Shown: positions 19,924 to 30,424 of the stretch, piece after piece
How positions within the stretch are numbered: position 1 is the stretch's first letter
Layout: each line of letters opens with the position of its first letter
From: Nitrospirota bacterium
GTDB taxonomy: Bacteria > Nitrospirota > Thermodesulfovibrionia > UBA6902
Direction: 5' to 3'
Length of the DNA stretch: 64,000 nucleotides
Assembly (NCBI GenBank): GCA_016234115.1
Contig: JACRHD010000065.1
Span: forward strand, 62,001 to 126,000
Position numbers and translations under genes: made by a program
The notes under the pieces: generated by a model
The model's database searches: none
Told to the model about the DNA's origin: nothing
The model's input: only the letters and a program-made list of their open reading frames with translations

Positions 19924-21336
19924 ATGAGCTTCGATTTCCGCAACATATTCCCCTCGAATAACCGACACAGGGCGACCTTGAGAATTATACGCTATGCTTC
20001 TGTTTTCGCCGCGCTGATTATATATACGTTGACAGCCGCTTCAGGCATTCGGGACCACTCAAAAGGTCTGTCCGTCGTAATTAATGAAGACGGTTCTCGC
20101 CCGGCAGACCGCAGCGACAGGGTCCTGAAGGACAAGGACATCCAGGGGATAACAGCGCATGTCGCCGCGATTGAGACGTCTTCTGAAAGATTAAATCTTT
20201 TTATAATAAGCATGTCCATGATAGCCGCCGCTCTGCTGGTTTATGAGCTCTTTCAGGCCAGCAAGGGTATGGATTCTCTCGATGAAGTAATTGATTTCGC
20301 GCACTCAATAGCGGACTGCGACCTGACGCGGAAAGACATCGCGGTCAGGGGGCATGCAAAGTTCATGAAACTGGGCGACGCCCTGAACAACATCAAAAAG
20401 TCCATTTCCGGTTTCGTGGCCAGCGCGTCAGACACTGTAGACAAACTGACGGTATCCTCAGACAACCTTGTGGCCTCCTCCAAGATCATTTCTGAAGATA
20501 CAAAGGCGCAAATCGCCAATACTGCAAGGGTGACGACCGCTGTTGAAATGATGAGCGTTGTCGTATTTGACGTAACACGCAATTCGAGCGCGGCCGCCTC
20601 CTCCGCCAAAGAGGCGTCGGAGCTTGCCCAGAAAGGCGGCGACGTCGTTGTTGAGACCATCAACGGAATGAACCGTATATCCCGGACCGTCAATGAATCA
20701 GCCGATACGATCGAGGCCCTGGGGAAGAGGTCCGAACAAATCGGGGAAATCATTAAAGTAATAAACGACATAGCAAACCAGACGAATCTCCTGGCGCTTA
20801 ACGCCGCCATAGAAGCGGCGCGCGCGGGCGAGCAGGGCAGGGGTTTTGCGGTCGTCGCCGATGAAGTCAGAAAACTGGCCGAGAGAACGACCCTCGCAAC
20901 CAATGAGATCTCGGAAACCATCAAAAATACCCAGCAGGAGACGATAAATGCGGTGGCGTCCATGCACTCCGTCACAAGAGAGGTCCACTCGGGCGTCGCC
21001 CTCGCAAATCAGGCCGACGCGTCGCTGAAACAGATAGTGACGTCAGTTGAAAATGTTATGGACATGGTGAACCAGATAGCCGGCGCCGCCAGGCAACAGA
21101 GCTCTACGGGAGAAAACGTGTCATCAGTCCTCCAGGAAATAGCCAATGGAAACGGCCGGACCGTGGAAGAGGCGCACAAGTATCTCGATACAACAAAAGA
21201 ATTAAAGAGCATATCGCAGGAATTAAGATCACTCATTTATAACTACAGAATCAAGCCGTCAATGACGGCCATGTCGTTAAAGAAAAAAGGAGGAATCAGT
21301 GCAACAATACATCGGGTTCAATCTGAACAGGAATGA
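19924..21336 (+). CDS. Methyl-accepting chemotaxis protein
   Basis: Signalling hairpin [43 protein letters not shown]; two N-terminal TMs. ORF track starts at 19858; likely ATG at 19924. Confidence 0.95.
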   Translation: MSFDFRNIFPSNNRHRATLRIIRYASVFAALIIYTLTAASGIRDHSKGLSVVINEDGSRPADRSDRVLKDKDIQGITAHVAAIETSSERLNLFIISMSMIAAALLVYELFQASKGMDSLDEVIDFAHSIADCDLTRKDIAVRGHAKFMKLGDALNNIKKSISGFVASASDTVDKLTVSSDNLVASSKIISEDTKAQIANTARVTTAVEMMSVVVFDVTRNSSAAASSAKEASELAQKGGDVVVETINGMNRISRTVNESADTIEALGKRSEQIGEIIKVINDIANQTNLLALNAAIEAARAGEQGRGFAVVADEVRKLAERTTLATNEISETIKNTQQETINAVASMHSVTREVHSGVALANQADASLKQIVTSVENVMDMVNQIAGAARQQSSTGENVSSVLQEIANGNGRTVEEAHKYLDTTKELKSISQELRSLIYNYRIKPSMTAMSLKKKGGISATIHRVQSEQE

Positions 21337-22534
21337 ATATATGCTCCCCATACTGAAAGTCAGGGAGATCATCACCATGCCCTCCATAACCATATTACCG
21401 CAACTGCCTTCATATATACAGGGGATAACAAACCTCAGGGGCGCCGTAATCCCGATTGTAAATCTGAAAAGCCTGCTCAGCTCGGAAGATGACGGAGAGA
21501 CGGGGAGGACGGTGATAGTGGTTACCGCCGGGCAAATAACCTTCGGGATAATTGTCGACGGCATAACCGGGGTAGTAAAGGTGGATGAAGCGAATATAGA
21601 GCCTCCGGACAAGATCATCAGCATTAATGCGGACCTGCTGGAAGGCGTCGCAAAACTCGACAACAGGCTGATCGTCCTGCTCAACACAAAAAAGATCCTT
21701 CCCCTGGACGACATGAGCCTGCTGGAAGAAACCATCGTCAATGTAAATGCGGCCGGCAACGGGGACACAGTGGAAGTCGTCAGGGAGATCGACACCATCG
21801 GCGGAAAAGTCACTGTCAAGGAATTACGCAACGCAAAGGATTTCTTCAACAGCAAAAGCGAGACAACCGAGGCCAAACACGCCATATTCGAGCTGATGCT
21901 GGGTTTTATGGACGCCATAGCCTCCGGCGACCATCAAAGGATGGATGAAATCACATCACAGCTCGTCAGGGCCACGGACAGCGATCTCTTCAAGGAAGTA
22001 GGCAAGATCACGAGAAGGCTCCATGATTCACTTGAAGAGTTCAAGCTGTCCGTAAACAGCGGCCTCCAGAGGATCACGGAGAATGACGTGCCCAATGCCG
22101 TCGATAATCTCCAGTTCGTCATCAGAAAGACTGAAGAGGCGGCGAATAAAACCATGGGCATCGTGGAAAGGTATTTTGAGGAATCAAATGAATTGCTTAA
22201 ACACCTTGACAAAATAAAAGGACACAATGACTCGGTCGACTATCTCAGGACATTCAAGGACTCTCTGGACAATGACATGACCATGATCCTGACGGCCCAG
22301 CAGTTTCAGGACATCACGGGACAGACAATCAAAAAAGTCATCGACCTGGTGAATAATGTGGAGGTCGAGCTTCTGAGACTGATAACGAAATTCGGCGTGC
22401 TGATCAAGGCCGAGACCGAGAAGGCCGCAGTTGCGGCCGGTCTGGAGCCGGGCGCAGTAGCTGAGGCGGAAAAGACGACGGTAAAAGTCACGCAGTCGGA
22501 TGTCGAATCGTTGCTGAACGAGTTCGGATTTTAA
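21299..22534 (+). CDS. CheW-CheZ fusion: N-terminal CheW domain and C-terminal CheZ-like phosphatase domain
   Basis: N-term [21 protein letters not shown]...[20 protein letters not shown]-term [20 protein letters not shown] resembles the CheZ catalytic motif. GTG start. Confidence 0.85.
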   Translation: MQQYIGFNLNRNEYMLPILKVREIITMPSITILPQLPSYIQGITNLRGAVIPIVNLKSLLSSEDDGETGRTVIVVTAGQITFGIIVDGITGVVKVDEANIEPPDKIISINADLLEGVAKLDNRLIVLLNTKKILPLDDMSLLEETIVNVNAAGNGDTVEVVREIDTIGGKVTVKELRNAKDFFNSKSETTEAKHAIFELMLGFMDAIASGDHQRMDEITSQLVRATDSDLFKEVGKITRRLHDSLEEFKLSVNSGLQRITENDVPNAVDNLQFVIRKTEEAANKTMGIVERYFEESNELLKHLDKIKGHNDSVDYLRTFKDSLDNDMTMILTAQQFQDITGQTIKKVIDLVNNVEVELLRLITKFGVLIKAETEKAAVAAGLEPGAVAEAEKTTVKVTQSDVESLLNEFGF

Positions 22535-22605
22535 TTTAAAAATCACCCATGCCCTCCCTGGAAAAGGGGAGTCGAGGGGGATTTAGATATAACAGGAGGT
22601 TACAG

Positions 22606-23055
22606 ATGGAAAATACGCTGGTGAAGGACCATATCCTGCAACTGGTCACCTTTTCTCTTGAAAATGAGATTTATGCCGTGGACATTTTGACTGTTCAGGA
22701 GATAAACAGGATAACCGTGATAACGAAAGTCCCCAATGCCCCCGCTTGTGTCGAGGGTGTGATCAACCTCAGGGGCAAGGTCATCCCGGTAATTAATCTG
22801 AGAAAGAAGTTCGGCCTTCATACCAAAGACGTCGATGAAGCGTCAAGAATAATAATAATGGACATACTGGGAGTCACATACGGTCTCATGGTGGATTCGG
22901 TTTCGGAGGTGTTGAGGATCCCTTCGGACATCGTGGAGCCCCCGCCTCCGATGTCGTCGGGCACGTCCTGCGAGTTTGTCAGGGGAATAGCCAAACTGGA
23001 GAACAAACTCATCATACTTATTAACATAGACAAACTCATGGCACAGTCGAATTAA
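22606..23055 (+). CDS. cheW: Chemotaxis coupling protein CheW
   Basis: LQLVTFSLENEIYAVDILTVQEINRIT...CVEGVINLRGKVIPVINLRKKFGL; SD AGGAGG before ATG 22606. Confidence 0.96.
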   Translation: MENTLVKDHILQLVTFSLENEIYAVDILTVQEINRITVITKVPNAPACVEGVINLRGKVIPVINLRKKFGLHTKDVDEASRIIIMDILGVTYGLMVDSVSEVLRIPSDIVEPPPPMSSGTSCEFVRGIAKLENKLIILINIDKLMAQSN

Positions 23056-23089
23056 TCCCACGGGTTGTATCGTCGTGCCGGGAAGAAGC

Positions 23090-24130
23090 ATGATTAAAGT
23101 CTTAATTGTCGATGATTCAGCCTTCATGAGGAATACGCTCTCGAGCATGATCTCCACGGACCCGGAGATCCATGTCGTCGGGGTCGCGCGCGACGGCGCC
23201 GAGGCCGTGGAAAAAGTCGCCCTGCTGAAACCCGACATCGTGACCCTTGACGTGGAGATGCCGAAAATGAACGGCATTGAGGCGTTAAAACAGATAATGG
23301 CGAAAACCCCCGTCCCGGTCATTATGGTCAGTTCGATGACGACCGAAGGGGCCAAAATCACGCTTGACGCCCTTGATCTCGGCGCCGTCGATTTCATTCC
23401 CAAGAACCTGTCCGACCTGTCGCTCAATATCGTCAAGATCAAAGACCACCTGATAGAAAAAATAAAAAGGATAGGCAAAAGAGGGCTTCCTCTGTTCAAA
23501 AGAATACCTTCCCCGAAGCTGCTCCGGATGCCGGAGACGTCTCACAGCGCATCTCACAGGAGGATCAATATCGTGGCGATAGGTTCGTCTACGGGAGGAC
23601 CCAGGGCGCTGCAGAATATACTTACCAAATTGCCGAAAGATTTTCCTGTCCCCATCCTCATCGCCCAGCATATGCCGCCGAATTTCACCAGGCCTTTCGC
23701 GGAAAGGCTCAACCAGATCAGCGCGGTCGAAGTTAAAGAAGCGGAACACGGCGAAGTAATCGGCAAGGGGGTCGTCTATATCGCCCCGGGCCGGGGGCAT
23801 ATGAGCATTGTGAGAAAAAGAATAACCGAGTCGGTCATATCCATATCCGAGAACAGAGGGGATTATATTTACAGGCCTTCTGTCGACGCCCTCATGCTCT
23901 CCATCGTCGAGTGTTTTTCCGGACATGTCCTCGGCGTTATCCTCACAGGGCTTGGAAACGACGGGCTGATCGGCATGAAAGAAATCAAAAACAGCGGCGG
24001 CAGGACCATCGCCGAAAGTGAAAGCACGTGCGTTGTTTACGGGATGCCGAAGGTAGTCGTAGAGTCGGGCATCGCAGACAAGGTCGTCCCCGTTGATGAA
24101 GTAGCGGGTGAGATTATCAATTCCGTTTAA
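23090..24130 (+). CDS. cheB: Protein-glutamate methylesterase CheB
   Basis: IKVLIVDDSAFMRNTLSSMI; IGSSTGGPRALQNIL; IAQHMPPNFT; LTGLGNDGLIGM. Confidence 0.97.
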   Translation: MIKVLIVDDSAFMRNTLSSMISTDPEIHVVGVARDGAEAVEKVALLKPDIVTLDVEMPKMNGIEALKQIMAKTPVPVIMVSSMTTEGAKITLDALDLGAVDFIPKNLSDLSLNIVKIKDHLIEKIKRIGKRGLPLFKRIPSPKLLRMPETSHSASHRRINIVAIGSSTGGPRALQNILTKLPKDFPVPILIAQHMPPNFTRPFAERLNQISAVEVKEAEHGEVIGKGVVYIAPGRGHMSIVRKRITESVISISENRGDYIYRPSVDALMLSIVECFSGHVLGVILTGLGNDGLIGMKEIKNSGGRTIAESESTCVVYGMPKVVVESGIADKVVPVDEVAGEIINSV

Positions 24131-25872
24131 CCTGTAACCGCCTTTATCTTATCAACCATCTCTTCCAGCAGGAACGGCCTGCCGTCATATTTGCCGATCC
24201 TGTGTCTGAATTCGAAACCCGTCTCTGCGCGCATAAGCCTTGCAAACTGTCCTGTGGCGTTGTTCTCGATGCAGACGGCGAATTGGGCGTCCTGCAGCAC
24301 AGTAAGGTAGTTGAATTTTTCCGTAGACGGAAACGGAAAAATCTCGCTGAAATAAAGCATGGCCGTGGAGAATTTAAAATTTGAAATTTGAAATTTGAAA
24401 TTGTCGACGGCTTCCTTCATCACGCCGTAATTGGAGCCCCACCCGACGAGGACCACTTCGGGATTTACATCGCCGTAAAGGAGCGGAGGGGCGATTTCGT
24501 CCCGGATGAGAGGCATTTTCCTGAACAGCCTTTTATCGAGCATCCCGGTCCTTGTCTCCGCATCCTCGACAATGTGCCCTTCCTCGTCATGTTCGTCGCT
24601 GTCCGTAACAACCACGTGTCCTGCGTCTCCGGGGACGCCGAAGGGGGTCACTCCTGTTTCCGTATAAGCATGGCGTTTATACCCGGAGAGGGACCTGAAG
24701 GCGTCTCCCCTCAGCCTGTAGTCCTTATATCTGATCCTGCCCGTATCAAGACCTTCATGCGTCCACTGCGAGTCGGCAAGATGCTGGTCAAAAAGAATGA
24801 TTACCGGCACCTGGTATTTTTCCGCAATATCAAATGCCTTGTTGGTGAGATAAAAAGCCTGCTCAGGGGTCCCGGGCGCAAATACGACCCGCGGGAACTC
24901 TCCATGCGCCGTGTAAAGAGCGAACTGAAGGTCGCCCTGCTCGGTCCTGGTCGGAAATCCGGTAGCAGGGGCGGGTCTTTGTCCGAGACCGATGACAATG
25001 GGTGTCTCGGTCATACCGGCAAGGGACAGCCCTTCGACCATAAGCGCAAAGCCCCCGCCTGCCGTGGCTGTCATGGCCCTCACACCGGCAAAAGAAGCGC
25101 CGAGGGCCATGTTGATCGCCGCAATCTCGTCCTCTGCCTGTTCAACGTGGATCCCGTATTCGGCTGCCTTGTCGGCGATATAATTCATGATCCCGGTGGA
25201 AGGCGTCATCGGGTAAGCGGAGTAAAACTTCAGCCCTGACGCGATGGCGCCGAGCCCGATGGCCTCTACGCCGGTCATGAGCATGCGGGGCTGCAGGGGC
25301 ACTTCATGAATTGCCCCTACGGAAAATGCGCACCTCTGGCAATTCTTCACGGCAAAATCAAACCCCGCCTGCGCCGACCTGATGTTGCCGCTGATAACGT
25401 CTTCGCCTTTCTTCCCGAATGTGGCCCTGAGCATTTCATGCAAGACACCCACGTCCATTCCGAGCATCCCGAGGACCGCGCCGACAGCGACCGTATTTGC
25501 CATAATTTTTTCTTTGCCGTGTTCCATAGCCAGGGCGACAAAAGGGACGTCGAGAAATTGCGGTCCTTCAAACCCCTGCCTCAAATCGGCGGAATCGTAG
25601 ATGATAATTCCTTTTTCCGTGAGTCCTTTTTCATGCCGGGCCACGCCCTCCCTGTCAAGCGCGACCACGATATCGATCCGGGCCCTTGATGACATAACGG
25701 GCCTGTCGGACAACCTTATCTGGAAAAAATTATGCCCCCCCCTGATGCGGGATTCGTAATCCTGATGGGTGAAAACGTGCAGACCTGATTTCGAAAAAAT
25801 ACGGGCAAGGGTGTCGCCTATCGTCTGTATCCCCTGTCCCGCTTCCCCTCCGATTTTGATCGAGTAGTCCAT
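24127..25872 (-). CDS. 2-oxoacid:acceptor oxidoreductase, gamma-alpha fusion (KorA/VorA-like)
   Basis: SIKIGGEAGQGIQTIGDTLARIF...HQDYESRIRGGHNFFQIRLS; YPMTPSTGIMNYIADKAAEYGIHVEQAEDEIAAINMALGAS. No beta-subunit gene adjacent. Confidence 0.93.
   Translation of the reverse strand: MDYSIKIGGEAGQGIQTIGDTLARIFSKSGLHVFTHQDYESRIRGGHNFFQIRLSDRPVMSSRARIDIVVALDREGVARHEKGLTEKGIIIYDSADLRQGFEGPQFLDVPFVALAMEHGKEKIMANTVAVGAVLGMLGMDVGVLHEMLRATFGKKGEDVISGNIRSAQAGFDFAVKNCQRCAFSVGAIHEVPLQPRMLMTGVEAIGLGAIASGLKFYSAYPMTPSTGIMNYIADKAAEYGIHVEQAEDEIAAINMALGASFAGVRAMTATAGGGFALMVEGLSLAGMTETPIVIGLGQRPAPATGFPTRTEQGDLQFALYTAHGEFPRVVFAPGTPEQAFYLTNKAFDIAEKYQVPVIILFDQHLADSQWTHEGLDTGRIRYKDYRLRGDAFRSLSGYKRHAYTETGVTPFGVPGDAGHVVVTDSDEHDEEGHIVEDAETRTGMLDKRLFRKMPLIRDEIAPPLLYGDVNPEVVLVGWGSNYGVMKEAVDNFKFQISNFKFSTAMLYFSEIFPFPSTEKFNYLTVLQDAQFAVCIENNATGQFARLMRAETGFEFRHRIGKYDGRPFLLEEMVDKIKAVTG
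24371..24398. repeat. Heptamer array, core AATTTGA, inside the oxidoreductase gene
   Basis: aatttaa aatttga aatttga aatttga; encodes NFKFQISNFKF on the minus strand. Confidence 0.93.
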
Positions 25873-25875
25873 GGA

Positions 25876-27828
25876 TTATTCCTTATCGAGTATCTCTCTC
25901 ACCTTTCGCAAAAGCTCTGCCGGCGACGCCGGTTTCGAGATAAACTCCAGGCCCTGCGACAGAATCTTCCGTTTATAAATATATTCTTCCGGATAACCGC
26001 TTGTAAACAGGACTTTGATGTCCGGTCTTGTCTGCTTTATCTTTTCATATGCCTCCAGGCCGTTCATCCCCGGCATAATGAAATCAAACAGCAGCAGCCC
26101 GACTTCATCCCTGTTCATCATGAATTTCTCCAAAGCCTCTTCCCCGCCGGCCGCCTCTATCACCCTGTAACCCATTTCCTCAAGCACATGTCTTACAAGT
26201 GTTCTGACTATCTCCTCATCTTCCGCTACCAGCACCGTCTCCGTTCCGCCCCGTATTGTGCGGGTCTCTTCGGTGTCCGTTTCTGCGACATTGTCCGTTT
26301 TAATCGCCGGGAGATACACCTTGAAGGTCGTGCCTTTCCCCGGTTCACTGTAACAACTGATATAGCCTTTGTGCTGCTTTATTATTCCATATATTATTGA
26401 AAGACCGAGCCCAGTGCCTTTGCCTACTTCCTTCGTCGTAAAAAAGGGCTCGAATATCCTGTCGACGATTTTCTTATCAATACCCGTGCCCGTGTCCGTA
26501 ACAGTCATAAGGGCATAATGGCCCTCTTCTCCGTATCCGTGCGTCCTTACGAACCCCCTGTCCAGCATGACAAGATCCGTGCTGATGCTGAAGACGCCGC
26601 CCCCCGGCATCGCGTCACGCGCGTTTGTGGCGAGGTTCATCAGCACATTCTCAATCTGGGAAGTGTCGGCCATTACGGGCAGTGCCCTGTCCGTCAGTCT
26701 TGTCCTGAATTCTATGTCCTCCCCTATTATCCTTACCAGGAATTTTTCCACTTTCCCGATGATCCAGTTCAGGTCGACGATGACCGGATTATTTATCTGT
26801 TTCCTGCTGAAGGCAAGAAGGCTCTGCGTCAGATACGACGCCCTGTCTGCGGAGGCAAGTATCTGGTCGAGATTGATCTTTAAGGGATCGTCATGTCTCA
26901 TCTTCTTCTGAGTGATGCTGGCGTACCCGATAATCGCCGTAAGGATATTGTTGAAATCATGTGATATACCCGCGGCAAGCCGCCCGATCGCCTCCATCTT
27001 CTGGGCCTGGCGAAGCTGTTCTTCGAGTTTGCATCTTTCCGTGACGTTATTGATAATCTCTATTGCCGACACCACATTGCCCTCCGCATTCCTCATGGGA
27101 TACGACTTCGTTTCCATATTCAAAGGGACGCCTCCTTTTTTCAGCACGTGAAGGGCGGCGTAAGGCTCTCCGGTCTCAAATGTATGTTTTACGGCGCAGT
27201 CGACTCCTAATTCATAACAGGGTCTGCCCCCCAGGCCTGAAATCTCATAGCAGGGTATTCCGATCACCCTTTCCGCCGGCAGGCCGACCATGTCGAGATA
27301 TGCCCTGTTGGCGGTGATAATCCTGTACTCCGTATCGATCACGAAAAGTCCCTCGTCTATGCTCTCGAGGACGTGCTTTATCAATTCCCCGGTCTGCTTG
27401 TGTTCCGTCACATTTAATAACGACAGGATCAGGGACGATACGGCGCCGTTTTCATCCCTGACCGGGACCAGACTCCAGTCCCAGTAGCTTATGCCGCGTT
27501 CCGGATGCCTCATATATCTGAACGGTTTGGCAAAGGCCATATGAGGCTCTCCCGTCTGCGCCACCCTGCGGAATATCGCCTCGTTTTCAGCATTGGGATA
27601 AAGATCAAAATGGTTCTTGCCCGGGAAATATGAGGGCTCCTGCCCGTCGGCCAGGGCATAGGTGCGGTTGACCCTGATGAAGTTGAACTCCGGGTCGAGA
27701 TAGGCCAGCATCAGGTGCGTGTGATCAAAAATTGTTTCCAGGAGATGCTGTGCTTCGCGAAACTCCTGCTCGGCATTGTCGAGCCCTGCGCCATTTTGTT
27801 CGTTGTCCGGTTCCATTGTTGATTCCAC
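25876..27828 (-). CDS. Hybrid PAS sensor histidine kinase with C-terminal receiver
   Basis: PAS regions; HisKA AGISHDFNNILTAIIGYA; HATPase GTGLGLSIIYGIIKQHKG; receiver LLLFDFIMPGMNGLEAYEKI. Confidence 0.93.
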   Translation of the reverse strand: MESTMEPDNEQNGAGLDNAEQEFREAQHLLETIFDHTHLMLAYLDPEFNFIRVNRTYALADGQEPSYFPGKNHFDLYPNAENEAIFRRVAQTGEPHMAFAKPFRYMRHPERGISYWDWSLVPVRDENGAVSSLILSLLNVTEHKQTGELIKHVLESIDEGLFVIDTEYRIITANRAYLDMVGLPAERVIGIPCYEISGLGGRPCYELGVDCAVKHTFETGEPYAALHVLKKGGVPLNMETKSYPMRNAEGNVVSAIEIINNVTERCKLEEQLRQAQKMEAIGRLAAGISHDFNNILTAIIGYASITQKKMRHDDPLKINLDQILASADRASYLTQSLLAFSRKQINNPVIVDLNWIIGKVEKFLVRIIGEDIEFRTRLTDRALPVMADTSQIENVLMNLATNARDAMPGGGVFSISTDLVMLDRGFVRTHGYGEEGHYALMTVTDTGTGIDKKIVDRIFEPFFTTKEVGKGTGLGLSIIYGIIKQHKGYISCYSEPGKGTTFKVYLPAIKTDNVAETDTEETRTIRGGTETVLVAEDEEIVRTLVRHVLEEMGYRVIEAAGGEEALEKFMMNRDEVGLLLFDFIMPGMNGLEAYEKIKQTRPDIKVLFTSGYPEEYIYKRKILSQGLEFISKPASPAELLRKVREILDKE

Positions 27829-27916
27829 TCAGTTACATCTTACCGCACCCGGTGTAAATGTCAATTTATCATCACGCGGAACTTCCGGGGAAATGGACCG
27901 ACCATCAACGGGTCCT

Positions 27917-28384
27917 TTACACAAACTGCTCCCTGAATTCACTCAACCACATGACATGCCTCTTTTCCTCATCTATTATCTCATTTACTATTTCCTTCTC
28001 TTTTACCATGTCCCGCAGGCCGTAATAATAAAGCAGCGTTTCCTTCTCAAACCCGAGGGCGAAACCGACGGCCTCGCCGACTGTCTCTATATGATCAAGT
28101 GAAGGAAGCGACTTGTTATTGCCTAAAAAAAACTCCGATTCGACAAGGGCCCTCAGGTATGAGGAAACCAGCTCATCATCTTCGACAAACAATTCCCCTG
28201 TTTTTTGCCGGAGATCGGAAAACCTCTTTTCATGCTGCAATTCCTTTACGGCAAGCATGTCGAAGAGCTTCTTCAAACCGGTATTCCTTTCAAATTTCCC
28301 GGCCATCCTGCTGTAAAAATCATGACCGAGTCTTTCCGTCTGGACGGCCTGTTCGATAATCTCATGCACGGCGAATTTTTCCAT
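27917..28384 (-). CDS. Ferritin-like / rubrerythrin-type protein
   Basis: AVQTERLGHDFYSRMAGKFERNTGLKKLFDMLAVKELQHEKRF...EIIDEEKRHVMWLSEF: E, ExxH, ExxH pattern. Confidence 0.8.
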   Translation of the reverse strand: MEKFAVHEIIEQAVQTERLGHDFYSRMAGKFERNTGLKKLFDMLAVKELQHEKRFSDLRQKTGELFVEDDELVSSYLRALVESEFFLGNNKSLPSLDHIETVGEAVGFALGFEKETLLYYYGLRDMVKEKEIVNEIIDEEKRHVMWLSEFREQFV

Positions 28385-30341
28385 GGTCCCTCTCCTTGTC
28401 CAGAAATTCTCTCAGCTTCTCCGGCTCCGAAACCGGTTCGTAACATACGTCCCTGACGCACGGTATCACGCACCCCCTGTCTTCGCCATAGGCTATGGAC
28501 ACGTAAGGATGATAAGCAAACAGCGCCGTCTCCGCAAGCGGTCCCGTCGGAGGCGTATGCAGAGTCAAACTCAGGGAATTGAAATACGCGTCGAGCGCGC
28601 AAAAGTAATACCCCGCATGAATGCCGAGGGCCCCGGCCCTTGGGGAAAAGGCCTTCAGCGACTTTTCGGCGTACTGACGATATCCGTTGTTCCCGGTGAC
28701 GCAATAAAGCTTCAACAGAAGTATTACGCACAACGCGTTTGCCGAAGGATGAGGTATGTCCTCTATCCCCTTGATCTTCATTTCGAGGACATGATCTTCA
28801 CTGTCGAAGAAACCTCCCTCGTCTTTGTCCCACAGTTTTTCAATGCAAATCCCGGCAAGCTTCTCCGCGTCCTGCAGAAATGTCTTATCGCCTGTCGCCT
28901 CATAGGCCGCAATAAGCGCATCGACAAGATATGCGTAATCGTCCAGCAGGGCCTTTACCCCTCCCGCGTGACAAAGCCGGTCGCCGGAAAGCCGCAGCTT
29001 CATGATGCGCTCAAGGCTCTTCAATGCGAAGTCCCTCAGGGCAATATCTCCCAATCTCCTGTGGCCCAACAAAAAAACAGAAATCATCATACCGTTTATC
29101 GACGTGTAGAAGGTCCTGTCGATGAAGGGCGACTGTCTCCTGTTCCTTTCCGCCGTCAATTTTTCTTTTCCGCCCTTTATGATCGAGGCTATCTCCGCTG
29201 CGTCCCCGCCGGTTTTTTCCGCAATCTCCCGGGCGGTCATTGCGGGATAGAGCACCCTTTTCGACCCATCGTGGAGCATCGCGCCCGCTTCATCAATTAA
29301 ATGCAGGGAAAGTATCCTGTACTCATATTCGCTGAGGCCCTTCCTGAAATCTTCATCGGTCCAGGTAAAATATCCGCCCTCATCGCCGGGGACGACGTCG
29401 GCGTCCTGGCTCGCATAAAATCCCCCTTCAGGATCGGACAGCACTGCGCGGACAAAACAAAATGTCCCCTCCGCCACTTCCCTGAAGAGCCTGTCGCCGA
29501 AGATGGAATATGCGTTTAGATAATTTCGCAGGAGCCACGCGTTATCATCCGCCATTTTTTCAAAGTGAGGGATTATCCATGACTTGTCGGTCGAGTATCT
29601 GTGAAACCCTCCTCCCAGCTGATCGTAAAAACCGCCTGAGGCCATGGCTTCGAGGGTCTTGCTTACGGCATACCCCGCCGGTCCGTCCCATGTCAGAAAA
29701 TGCCGGTTCATGAGAAATTCCAGCGCTCCGGGCATAGGGAATTTAGGCGCGATCCCGAAGCCGCCGTTCTGCGGATCAAATTCGGAGAGGATGTTTGTCA
29801 TTCCTTCCGCAAGCAGCGACTCGCCGATTTCGCCGGCCCTGGGATGCGGATTTTTCAGAGATGCCATGAGCTTGTCCGTGTATTGGGTTATGTCGTCCCT
29901 CTTTGTTTGATAAAGCTCAAGGACCGCCCTCAATACCTTATTAAACCCGGGCCTCCCCATCCTGTCCTCGGGCGGGAAATACGTGCCGCCGAAAAACGGT
30001 CTTCCATCGGGAGTCATAAATACGCTGAGCGGCCAGCCGCCGCCTGAGCCCATGGCGGCCACAGCCAACTGGTACCGCCGGTCTACGTCGGGTCTCTCAT
30101 CGCGGTCGAGTTTTATGCTCACGAAGTTTTCATTAAGGAGCCGGGCGATATCGTCGTCAAAAAAACATTCCTCCGCCATGACATGACACCAGTGGCACCA
30201 TACAGCGCCGGAGCTGAGAAACAGCGGCCTGTTTTCGCGTCTCGCCTTATCAAAGGCTTCTTCCGACCAGGGGTACCAATCGATCTTCTGATCAGCGGCA
30301 TGCTTAAGATAGGGGGCACTTTCTTTGGAAAGCCTGTTCAT
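28362..30341 (-). CDS. DUF255/YyaL-type protein (thioredoxin-like N-terminus, six-hairpin glycosidase-like remainder)
   Basis: NRLSKESAPYLKHAADQKIDWYPWSEEAFDKARRENRPLFLSSGAVWCHWCHVMAEECFFD. Confidence 0.92.
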   Translation of the reverse strand: MNRLSKESAPYLKHAADQKIDWYPWSEEAFDKARRENRPLFLSSGAVWCHWCHVMAEECFFDDDIARLLNENFVSIKLDRDERPDVDRRYQLAVAAMGSGGGWPLSVFMTPDGRPFFGGTYFPPEDRMGRPGFNKVLRAVLELYQTKRDDITQYTDKLMASLKNPHPRAGEIGESLLAEGMTNILSEFDPQNGGFGIAPKFPMPGALEFLMNRHFLTWDGPAGYAVSKTLEAMASGGFYDQLGGGFHRYSTDKSWIIPHFEKMADDNAWLLRNYLNAYSIFGDRLFREVAEGTFCFVRAVLSDPEGGFYASQDADVVPGDEGGYFTWTDEDFRKGLSEYEYRILSLHLIDEAGAMLHDGSKRVLYPAMTAREIAEKTGGDAAEIASIIKGGKEKLTAERNRRQSPFIDRTFYTSINGMMISVFLLGHRRLGDIALRDFALKSLERIMKLRLSGDRLCHAGGVKALLDDYAYLVDALIAAYEATGDKTFLQDAEKLAGICIEKLWDKDEGGFFDSEDHVLEMKIKGIEDIPHPSANALCVILLLKLYCVTGNNGYRQYAEKSLKAFSPRAGALGIHAGYYFCALDAYFNSLSLTLHTPPTGPLAETALFAYHPYVSIAYGEDRGCVIPCVRDVCYEPVSEPEKLREFLDKERDHGKIRRA

Positions 30342-30350
30342 ATCAGAAAA

Positions 30351-30418
30351 GAGTCAAGAGTTATGAGTCATGAGTCAAGCATAAGCAGCTAAGTTCCTGA
30401 CTCTTAACTCATAACTCT
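30351..30418. repeat. Inverted heptamer array (GAGTYAW...) forming a hairpin
   Basis: gagtcaa gagttat gagtcat gagtcaa ... ctgactc ttaactc ataactc; perfect AGAGTTATGAG / CTCATAACTCT arms; just 3' of the CBM48 gene. Confidence 0.85.
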
Positions 30419-30424
30419 ATAGCG

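Noticed and set aside
28362-30341. AVWCHWCHVM motif as another selenoprotein candidate
   Set aside because: Both Cys positions are ordinary TGC/TGT codons and the ORF has no internal UGA.
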